From the NCBI GenBank assembly GCA_052143095.1, contig JBKQTR010000453.1, positions 1 through 6,590 on the forward strand: 6,590 nt of DNA. Direction: 5' to 3'. The position numbers and the translations under genes were made by a program. Each line of letters opens with the position of its first letter. Position 1 is the first letter of the stretch. A model generated the notes under the pieces. The model had not been told where the DNA came from. It did not search any database and saw only the letters and a program-made list of their open reading frames with translations. Shown one piece after another: positions 1 to 4,538 of this stretch. The DNA comes from DAHUYF01 sp052143095. GTDB lineage: Bacteria; Pseudomonadota; Alphaproteobacteria; ATCC43930; CGMCC-115725.

Positions 1-246
1 CTGAAATCTTTATTCAATGATAAGCTTGCCGAGGATTATCTCGAACGGCTCGCCCAGCTGCAGGATCTCATGGGCCGGCTGAACGATGCGCGAGTCGGCA
101 GCGAGCTCATGCGCACGCTGACGCCGCCGGCGCCGGCGCAGCATCTGCTGGCCGGCTGGATGGCGCGCGAGATCGCCACCTGCCGCGAGCGCTTCCCCGC
201 CCGCGCCCGCGCCTTCCGCCGCACCGATCCGTTCTGGGAACGCTAG
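1..246 (+). CDS. CHAD domain-containing protein, C-terminal part (5' end outside window)
   Basis: The first frame is open from base 1 to a TAG at 244-246, giving 81 visible residues. They match the end of a CHAD domain: the helical signature LAQLQDLMGRLNDARVG (about residues 17-33), a GW pair in the next helix (near residues 53-54), then a basic helix ending in DPFWER (76-81), like the PFW ending common in this family. CHAD domains are alpha-helical bundles with conserved positive charges. They bind polyphosphate and are often fused to, or encoded beside, CYTH-type triphosphatases; whether a CYTH part exists here lies outside the window. The reading frame appears intact up to the stop. The first dozen codons are AT-rich (they include TTA, AAT and TCT), unlike the rest of the window. 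The gene converges on the lipoprotein gene, and the hairpin array begins two bases after its stop. I am confident of the domain but not of the whole-protein architecture. Confidence 0.8.
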   Translation: MKSLFNDKLAEDYLERLAQLQDLMGRLNDARVGSELMRTLTPPAPAQHLLAGWMAREIATCRERFPARARAFRRTDPFWER

Positions 247-247
247 G

Positions 248-268
248 CAAACTCCCGCAGGGAGTTTG
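248..268 (+). terminator. Possible terminator of the CHAD gene (hairpin H1)
   Basis: This perfect 9-bp stem with loop GCA starts two bases after the TAG stop. It has no following T-tract; the next bases are a C-run. Classical intrinsic termination is therefore not demonstrated, and a role in RNA 3'-end protection is equally possible. Confidence 0.35.
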
Positions 269-341
269 TCCCCCCGCGAGCGCTCTTGCGCTCGTCGGGG
301 CGGCGCCAGCGGTTGCAAAGCAACCGCGAGAGCCGCACCGG

Positions 342-361
342 GCAGGGCAGTTTAGCCCTGC
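342..361 (-). terminator. Possible terminator of the lipoprotein gene (hairpin H4)
   Basis: This 7-bp stem (GCAGGGC / GCCCTGC, 6-nt loop) lies immediately after the TGA of the - strand lipoprotein gene, with no spacer. No T-run follows on the - strand. The position is right for a terminator but the sequence is not canonical. Confidence 0.3.
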
Positions 362-829
362 TCACCAACCAGCCGCGCAGGCCGTATCCCGGCATACCGG
401 CGGCCGCTTGAGCCAATTGATCAGCCAGTTGTCACTGTCATTGTCGGCCTGCGGCGTTGGCTGCGGTTGCGCCGCTTGCGGTGCCGCCGCTTGCGGCGAC
501 GCTGCTACAGGCGGCGCTGCCGGCGGCGGCGCTACTTGCGGCACCGGAACCACGACCTGCGGCGGCGCCACGGCCTGCAGCGATGCCGCGGGCGCGCCGC
601 GATCATATTCCGATTGCGCACAGCGCGCGAATTCCATCGTCCCCGGCGTGTAGCCGAAATCGCGGCACAAACCGCGCGCGCGCTCGAGCGCCTGCTGCTG
701 CGCCTGCGCCTGGTCGGCCTGCGCGTGTTTGCCGGCGCAGCCCGCCAGCAGAACCGCGCCGCCCATGCACAGCGCCACAAGTGCCACGCGCTGGCCGCGA
801 CGGACGCTTCCCTTTGCCTCAGACGTCAT
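362..829 (-). CDS. Small Pro/Ala-rich lipoprotein with conserved cysteine pairs
   Basis: The 155-residue product starts with a basic n-region (R10 R11, R14), a hydrophobic core and the lipobox L28-A-G-C31, so lipid attachment at C31 is expected. The mature part has a Gln/Ala-rich helix (36-51), then C55-R-D-F-G-Y-T-P-G-T-M-E-F-A-R-C70. I recognise this C-x14-C block, with its GY.PGT..FA.C pattern, from small uncharacterised alphaproteobacterial envelope proteins. A Pro/Ala/Gln/Val-rich low-complexity linker follows (about 88-128), then a tail with W135, W139, PP and a second Cys pair (C146, C151). The even number of Cys suggests disulfides in the periplasm. The ATG is preceded by AGGGGAAG (837-844 on the opposite strand) at about 7 nt, supporting this start. 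A TATGTT hexamer at 877-882 could be a -10 element, but no convincing -35 is present. The gene lies 91 nt after the DUF6285 gene, so read-through from that operon is possible. Specific function is unknown. Confidence 0.85.
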   Translation of the reverse strand: MTSEAKGSVRRGQRVALVALCMGGAVLLAGCAGKHAQADQAQAQQQALERARGLCRDFGYTPGTMEFARCAQSEYDRGAPAASLQAVAPPQVVVPVPQVAPPPAAPPVAASPQAAAPQAAQPQPTPQADNDSDNWLINWLKRPPVCRDTACAAGW

Positions 830-920
830 GCGTCGACTTCCCCTGCCGGCTGCCTTCGCTCTCTGTCGCGAAAGCTAACATAGGGTCCGGGCGAAGGCGA
901 GGTGCCGCCGGCTTAGACGG

Positions 921-1262
921 TCAGCCCGCTTCGGCGGCGATGAGGTAATCGGGATTGCTCTCGGCGAGCTTCTGCGCCGTCATCGCCCAGAGCAGGCGGC
1001 GCAGCGCCGTGCGCGTGGCACCCGGCGCATCGGCGGCGCCGGCGCGGATCTCGGCGGCAAGCCGGCACAGCAGGCTGTCGATCCCGCCTTCGCCATAGCG
1101 CTCCGCCAGCGCCAGCCGGAAGCGCTCGACGGGAGCGTCGCCGGCGGCGCGCTCGCGCCGGGCGATGGCGATGGCGCGGGCGATGAGCTCGGCGCTGTCG
1201 CCTTGCGCTTGCGCCTCGCCGGCGAGCGCGAGCAAGAGCGCGGCGTCGGGACGGTCGCGCAT
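921..1262 (-). CDS. DUF6285-type small protein, likely partner of the adjacent phosphotransferase
   Basis: This predicted cytosolic protein has 113 residues and is Ala/Leu/Arg-rich and helical. It opens with MRDRPDAALLLALAGEA and ends with LLWAMTAQKLAESNPDYL (residues about 90-107). The RDRPDA opening, the repeated helices with IARRERAAGDAP, and the C-terminal KLAxSNPxYL block are what I know of DUF6285 proteins, which are typically encoded next to APH-family phosphotransferases. A longer open frame reaches 1418, but that extension lies inside the kinase gene. The ATG at 1260-1262 overlaps the kinase stop by one base (TGATG), with GAGG about 9 nt upstream, so I chose it; translation is probably coupled. 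In the P. putida levulinate pathway a small protein of this size, LvaB, is needed together with kinase LvaA. I infer an analogous accessory-subunit role here. The family call comes from motif recognition and has not been searched. Confidence 0.75.
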   Translation of the reverse strand: MRDRPDAALLLALAGEAQAQGDSAELIARAIAIARRERAAGDAPVERFRLALAERYGEGGIDSLLCRLAAEIRAGAADAPGATRTALRRLLWAMTAQKLAESNPDYLIAAEAG

Positions 1263-2263
1263 CACGCCGCCTCGGTCAGCTTCAGGATCTCGATCTCGCA
1301 TTCCGCGGGGCGGCGGCCGGTCAGCGCGAGGTCGAGCGAGCGCTCGCCGCCGATCAGGCAGCGGTCGCGCTGGCGCAGCGCGATCACCAGCCAGCGCAGC
1401 GCCGCCATCACCTCCCACCAGCGCACGCGCCCGGCACTGACGGCACGGCCGGAGGCCGCCTCATAGGCGCGATAGAGCGCGGCACGCCCGGCGATGCCGC
1501 CGGCCTCGCGGCGATACGCGCCGAAGCGCCAGGGGCCGAGGCAGAACCAGCCGAGATCCTCGTCGGGGTCGCTCCAGCCAGCGAACTCCCAATCGAGCAG
1601 CGCGGTGAAGCCTTGCGCGTCGGCGAGAAAATTGCCGGTGCGGAAATCGCCGTGGCAAAGCACCGGCGCCACCGGCGCCGGGGCATGGCGGACGAGCCAG
1701 CGCAAGCCCCACTCCGCCACCGGATGCGGCGCGCCGTCGGCGGCGAGCAGCCGCGCGCATTCCTCGAGCCGCGCCGCAGCGGCATCGGCCGGCGGCGGCG
1801 CGAGGCAGGCAAGGCCGGCCTGCGGCGGCGTGATCCCATGCAGCCGCGCCAGCTCGTGGGCCAGCCGCGCGATCAGCGCCTCGCGCCCACCGCCGAGCTC
1901 GCCCGCGACGATACGCCCGCCATCCGAAGCACCGGCGACGAAATCCATGAGAAAGAACGGCCGGCCGATGACGCTGCGCTCCTCGCACAGCAGCAGCGGC
2001 TGCGGCACGCCGACACCGGCGGCATGGACCGCGCGCAGCACCTGGAACTCGGCGGCGCGGCCGAGGCCGATGCCGAGCTGGGTCTGGGCATCCCTGCGCA
2101 ACACCAGCCGCCGACTGCCGGCGAGACTGCCGCCCTCGAGCCGGGCGGCGACGAGCCAATTCTCCTGCACCGCGCCACCCGGCAGGCGGCGCAGCGGGTC
2201 GATCTCCGCCCCGCGCGCGCCCGTGGCCCGGGCAAGATAGCGCTCGAGCGCGGCGGCGTTCAC
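1262..2263 (-). CDS. APH-fold phosphotransferase (ACAD10/11- and LvaA-like kinase)
   Basis: The product has 333 residues with a full aminoglycoside-phosphotransferase/choline-kinase fold. The N-lobe has the nucleotide loop LPGGAVQENW (27-36) and a strand RRLVLRR (51-57), where this family tends to carry Arg. FFLMDFVAG (103-111) marks the hinge. The catalytic loop is H204-G-D206-F-R-T-G-N211, and the metal-binding aspartate is D224 in LLDWEFAGWSDPDEDLGW. All core catalytic residues are present, so an active enzyme is likely. The VLRR strand and DWE..GWSDPDEDLGW block are closer to the ACAD10/11-linked kinases, which phosphorylate 4-hydroxyacyl-CoAs, than to antibiotic-resistance enzymes; this assignment is inference. 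The start is GTG (2261-2263), overlapping the SDR stop as GTGA. No strong ribosome site precedes it, consistent with translational coupling. Its stop overlaps the DUF6285 start. Aminoglycoside resistance is unlikely given this context. Confidence 0.88.
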   Translation of the reverse strand: MNAAALERYLARATGARGAEIDPLRRLPGGAVQENWLVAARLEGGSLAGSRRLVLRRDAQTQLGIGLGRAAEFQVLRAVHAAGVGVPQPLLLCEERSVIGRPFFLMDFVAGASDGGRIVAGELGGGREALIARLAHELARLHGITPPQAGLACLAPPPADAAAARLEECARLLAADGAPHPVAEWGLRWLVRHAPAPVAPVLCHGDFRTGNFLADAQGFTALLDWEFAGWSDPDEDLGWFCLGPWRFGAYRREAGGIAGRAALYRAYEAASGRAVSAGRVRWWEVMAALRWLVIALRQRDRCLIGGERSLDLALTGRRPAECEIEILKLTEAA

Positions 2264-3024
2264 ACGCTCGCCACGGCATGGCCGCCATCGACCGGCAGCA
2301 CCGCGCCGGTGATGTAGGCGCCGGCGTCGGAGACCAGCAGCAGCAGCGCGCCGTCGAGATCGCGCGCCTCGCCCGAGCGGCCCATCGGGATGCGCGCGAC
2401 CAGCGCCTGGCCGACCTCGCTGCGCAGGAAGCCGCGATTCATGTCAGTCTCGAAATAGCCGGGCGCGATGGCGTTGACGGTGATGCCCTTGCGCGCCAGC
2501 TCCATCGCCATGGTGTGGGTGAGATGCACCAGCCCTGCCTTGGCCGCGCAATAGCTCGGCACATGCCGGATCGTCCGCAGCGCCAGCAGCGAGGCGATGT
2601 TGACGATGCGGCCGCCGCGCCCGGCAGCGACCCAGCGCTCGGCGAGAGCGCGCGACAGTAGCCAGGCGCCTTTGAGGTTGGTGTCGACGACCTGGTCCCA
2701 TTCCGCCTCGCTGTGCTCCAGCATCGGCTTGGAGATGGCGATGCCGGCATTGTTGACGAGGATGTCGATGGGACCGAGCGCCGCCTCCGCCGCGCTCACC
2801 GCCGCGCGCACGCTCTGGGCGTCGGCGACGTCGCAGGCCACCGCCGCCGCCCGCCCGCCCGAAGCGGCGATCTCGCGCACGGCCTCGTCGAGCTTCTCGC
2901 GCCGGCGCGCCACCAGCGCCACCGCCGCGCCGGCGCCCGCCAGGACACCGGCGAAATGCCGGCCGAGGCCGCCCGATGCGCCGGTCACCAGCGCCGCTCG
3001 CCCGGCAAGATCGAAAACCGCCAT
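2260..3024 (-). CDS. Short-chain dehydrogenase/reductase (SDR), first gene of the operon
   Basis: This 254-residue classical SDR has the usual length. The Rossmann glycine motif is T14-G-A-S-G-G-L-G21. R40-R41 after the second strand suggests NADP(H). D65 sits in CDVAD, and N91-N-A-G94 is intact. The catalytic tetrad is N116, S145, Y158 and K162 (YCAAK). PG at 188-189 and the GAVLPVDGG ending near 241-249 are family-typical. It would reduce or oxidise a keto/hydroxy group in the cytosol. Sequence alone does not distinguish a 3-ketoacyl from a 4-ketoacyl or other alcohol substrate. Its coupling to a kinase and a DUF6285 protein suggests a role like LvaD, which reduces levulinyl-CoA. The ATG at 3022-3024 is preceded by purine-rich sequence (AGGG about 5 nt away, with GGGGGAGG further up). 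It is divergent from the FrnE-like gene, and a candidate promoter lies at 3061-3089. Confidence 0.92.
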   Translation of the reverse strand: MAVFDLAGRAALVTGASGGLGRHFAGVLAGAGAAVALVARRREKLDEAVREIAASGGRAAAVACDVADAQSVRAAVSAAEAALGPIDILVNNAGIAISKPMLEHSEAEWDQVVDTNLKGAWLLSRALAERWVAAGRGGRIVNIASLLALRTIRHVPSYCAAKAGLVHLTHTMAMELARKGITVNAIAPGYFETDMNRGFLRSEVGQALVARIPMGRSGEARDLDGALLLLVSDAGAYITGAVLPVDGGHAVASV

Positions 3025-3060
3025 GACGCCCTACCCGCCTCCCCCGTTCCGTCGCGCGCC

Positions 3061-3089
3061 ATCCTTGTCGCCGCGGGAACGAGCGTCAA
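3061..3089 (-). promoter_or_regulatory. Candidate promoter for the SDR-kinase-DUF6285 operon
   Basis: On the - strand, TTGACG (3089-3084, preceded by C to give CTTGAC) is a good housekeeping -35 match. After a 17-nt spacer comes AAGGAT (3066-3061), a 3/6 match to TATAAT. Transcription would start near 3054, leaving a leader of about 30 nt before the ATG at 3024. The -35 is strong and the -10 weak, so this is tentative. Confidence 0.35.
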
Positions 3090-3143
3090 GGCCGCCGGCG
3101 TGCTATGAAAGGCGATCCCCGCGCGCCGCAGAGAGGCCGAGCC

Positions 3144-3785
3144 ATGCATATCGACATCGTCTCCGACGTGGTCTGCCCCTGGTGCTTCATCGGCAAGCGC
3201 CGGCTGGAGAAAGCGCTCGCCTTGCGCCCGGAGATCGAGGCGGAGATCACTTGGCGGCCGTTCCAGCTCAACCCGGACCTGCCGCTCGAGGGGGTCGAGC
3301 GCAAAGCCTATCTCGCGGCGAAATTCGGCGGCAACGCCCATGCCGAGCGCATCTATGCCAACGTCACCGAGGCCGGGGCAACGGTCGACATTCCCTTCGC
3401 CTTCGACCGCATCCGCCGCACCCCCAATACGCGCGACGCCCATCGCCTGTTGCGCTACGCCGCGGCCGAAGGCAGCGCCGATGCGATGGTAGAGGCGCTG
3501 TTCCGCGGCTATTTCATCGACGGCCGCGATATCGGCGACCGCGCGGTGCTGGCGGAGATCGCGGGCGAGGTCGGGCTCGACGCCGCCGAGGCCGGCGCGT
3601 GGCTCGCCAGCCCGGCCGAGCTCGAGGAGGTGCTGGCCGAGGACCGCGGCGCGCGCCGGCTCGGCATCAACGCGGTGCCGTGCTTCATCTTCGAGCGGCA
3701 CTACGCGGTCTCGGGCGCGCAGGAGCCGGAATTCTTCCTGCCGGTCTTCGACCTCGTGAAGAATGGCGGCCCGCCGAGCCCCTAG
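3144..3785 (+). CDS. DsbA family oxidoreductase, FrnE-like
   Basis: The product has 213 residues. It opens with a beta strand (MHIDIVSDVV) leading straight into the redox motif C11-P-W-C14, followed by FIGKRRLEKAL. Next come the substrate-side strand TWRPFQLNP, a helical insertion domain with N-T-R-D-A-H-R-L, and the second half of the thioredoxin fold with the cis-Pro loop V178-P179 and the ending YAVSGAQ..EFF. This order and the C-terminal VSGAQ identify the FrnE/polyketide-associated branch of the DsbA superfamily (COG2761-type), usually cytoplasmic; no signal peptide is seen. It likely handles thiol-disulfide or glutathione-type chemistry, substrate unknown. C180 directly follows the cis-Pro. 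I chose ATG 3144 because AGAGG (3132-3136) sits 7 nt upstream and the protein then begins at the fold. An in-frame ATG at 3105 would add 13 residues (MKGDPRAPQRGRA) without domain support. TGCTATGAA (3101-3109) could be an extended -10 but lacks a clear -35. Confidence 0.9.
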   Translation: MHIDIVSDVVCPWCFIGKRRLEKALALRPEIEAEITWRPFQLNPDLPLEGVERKAYLAAKFGGNAHAERIYANVTEAGATVDIPFAFDRIRRTPNTRDAHRLLRYAAAEGSADAMVEALFRGYFIDGRDIGDRAVLAEIAGEVGLDAAEAGAWLASPAELEEVLAEDRGARRLGINAVPCFIFERHYAVSGAQEPEFFLPVFDLVKNGGPPSP

Positions 3786-3828
3786 CCCGGATCCGTGCGC
3801 CCAGACGGCGCACGGAGAAATCCGGGCT
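3784..3828. terminator. Bipartite palindrome at a convergent gene end, possible bidirectional terminator
   Basis: The outer arms AGCCCGGAT (3784-3792) and ATCCGGGCT (3820-3828) and the inner arms CCGTGCGCC (3793-3801) and GGCGCACGG (3807-3815) form an 18-bp stem with loop CAGAC and a 4-nt bulge AGAA on the 3' side. The stem begins inside the TAG of the FrnE-like gene and ends 8 nt before the TGA of the convergent Gly/Ala-rich gene. No T-run follows on either strand. The outer AGCCCGGAT...ATCCGGGCT pair resembles a dispersed palindromic repeat I associate with many proteobacterial genomes, so it may be a mobile-type repeat serving as a transcript end. Confidence 0.6.
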
Positions 3829-3836
3829 CGCCTGCG

Positions 3837-4412
3837 TCAAGGCACCAGCGTCCACCTTCCGTCGGGCTGGCGGCACACGGTGCCGGTGGCGAGCACGCGC
3901 GCGCCGTCGATGAGGACGCTCTGCTTGATCACGTTGCAGACGTTGCCGCGCGCATTCCTGAAGCGCGAGACGATCCGCACGTGCTGGGTCGGCGCCGCCG
4001 CCGGCAGCGCATGGGTTGCCACCGGGCTGCGCAGGAAAGCCTCGATCGCCGTGGCTGCGCCATAGGAAAGACCGCCACCGGCACCGCCACCACCTGCACC
4101 GCCACCACCTGCACCGGCACCACCGCCGCCCGCACCTGCGCCGGCTCCAGCGCCGGCACCGCCACCACCTGCACCGCCGCCACCTGCACCGGCGCCGCCA
4201 CCACCTGCGCCGGCACCGCCGCCACCCGCGCCTGCGCCGCCACCACCTGCGCCTGCGCCGGCACCGCCACCACCACCGCCGCCATGGGCGTAAACCTTCT
4301 TGGCCAGCAACATGCCCCCGCCGTCGGTCGACAGCGGTAGTGTGACGAGCAACGCAGCCGCGGCCGCAATGGCGACCCGGAGCGACGTCCTGGAGCCGGT
4401 TCGAGCGCGCAT
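3837..4412 (-). CDS. Secreted Gly/Ala-rich protein with surface-antigen-like C-terminal domain
   Basis: The 191-residue product has three parts. Residues 1-42 form an export signal: basic n-region MRARTGSR, hydrophobic LRVAIAAAAALLVTLPLS, and a possible cleavage site after V-Y-A42. Residues 44-114 are only Gly and Ala. Residues 115-191 form a small domain with RFRNARGNVC159 and GTVC180RQPDGRWTLV. That ending, a two-Cys strand pair with GT.CRQPDG.W, closely resembles the C-terminus of alphaproteobacterial 17 kDa surface antigen-type proteins, where the consensus is GTACRQPDGSW. The two Cys may form a disulfide outside the cytoplasm. A start at 4493 would add 27 residues, but ATG 4410-4412 has GGGGAA about 4 nt upstream and places the signal peptide at the N-terminus. 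The first gene downstream of mfd on this strand, it is separated by 126 nt. The Gly/Ala tract may be an extended surface spacer; this is inference. Confidence 0.8.
   Translation of the reverse strand: MRARTGSRTSLRVAIAAAAALLVTLPLSTDGGGMLLAKKVYAHGGGGGGGAGAGAGGGGAGAGGGGAGAGGGGAGAGGGGAGGGGAGAGAGAGAGGGGAGAGGGGAGGGGAGGGLSYGAATAIEAFLRSPVATHALPAAAPTQHVRIVSRFRNARGNVCNVIKQSVLIDGARVLATGTVCRQPDGRWTLVP
4071..4283. repeat. In-frame short tandem repeat coding a Gly/Ala-only tract
   Basis: This 213-nt stretch is built of degenerate GCACCGCCACCACCT-like units (+ strand), read on the - strand as 71 codons of Gly and Ala only. The units are mainly GGGGA separated by GA dipeptides, in blocks such as GGGGAGA repeated several times and one longer (AG)n run. 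Unit lengths are multiples of 3, so copy changes by slippage would keep frame. Third codon positions vary between units, indicating an older array that has diverged rather than a very recent expansion. Confidence 0.9.
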
Positions 4413-4538
4413 TCGATTCCCCGCCCGCGCATGGGAACGGCGTTCAGCAAACCGGGGGTTCGACAATCTGGTTCCGCGCTGGCCGGAGATCACGCGCCGC
4501 GGTTCAACGGCGCTCGGCGCGCCCTACCGTGGATCGGG

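Larger units (their letters stand above)
248..361. repeat. Array of four consecutive hairpins filling a convergent junction
   Basis: Four inverted repeats follow one another. H1 has arms 248-256 and 260-268 (CAAACTCCC / GGGAGTTTG), 9 bp with a 3-nt loop. H2 has arms 272-283 and 288-300, 12 bp with one bulged T at 295 and loop TCTT. H3 has arms 309-316 and 320-327 (GCGGTTGC / GCAACCGC) with an AAA loop, extended by CGGC 301-304 pairing with GCCG 332-335 across a symmetric 4-nt internal loop. H4 has arms 342-348 and 355-361 (GCAGGGC / GCCCTGC) with loop AGTTTA. They occupy nearly all of the 115 nt between the TAG of the CHAD gene and the TGA of the lipoprotein gene. None is followed by a T-run on either strand. 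The cluster resembles mosaic palindromic repeats of bacterial chromosomes and may also terminate or protect both convergent transcripts. Confidence 0.8.

Noticed and set aside
408..653. + strand frame rich in Cys, Gly and Ala opposite the lipoprotein
   Set aside because: Its composition is simply the antisense of the Pro/Ala-rich linker. The - strand frame has a lipobox, ribosome site and Cys blocks.
1263..1418. N-terminal extension of the DUF6285 protein to an ATG at 1418
   Set aside because: The added residues are a frame-shifted reading of the kinase gene, Arg/Pro-rich and without domain support. The start at 1262 gives the family-like N-terminus and coupling.
1262..2263. Aminoglycoside resistance gene
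   Set aside because: The fold is shared, but the sequence pattern and operon partners point to a metabolic acyl-CoA-type kinase, and no resistance or mobile context is present.
3076..3102. GGAAC at 3076-3080 as a -35 for an EcfG-type stress promoter upstream of the FrnE-like gene
   Set aside because: The downstream candidate (CGTG) is a poor -10 and the spacing of 18 nt is longer than usual.
2597..3913. Long + strand open frame of 438 codons opposite the SDR gene and running through the FrnE-like gene in another frame
   Set aside because: It has low-complexity Arg/Ala/Pro content with no domain, and lies over two well-supported genes. It is a typical antisense shadow in GC-rich DNA.
4071..4283. 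Possible CRISPR array
   Set aside because: The repeats are short, degenerate, contiguous and in-frame coding, with no unique spacers.
4016..4345. + strand frame of His/Arg repeats across the Gly/Ala tract
   Set aside because: It is an antisense reading of the GCC/ACC repeat. The - strand frame has a signal peptide and a recognisable C-terminal domain.
4435..4474. GTTC repeats at 4442-4445, 4458-4461 and 4471-4474, with GAAC at 4435-4438, as a possible LexA site between mfd and the Gly/Ala gene
   Set aside because: The alphaproteobacterial SOS box needs GTTC-N7-GTTC spacing. Here the gaps are 12 and 9 nt, and the GAAC/GTTC pair is only 3 nt apart.
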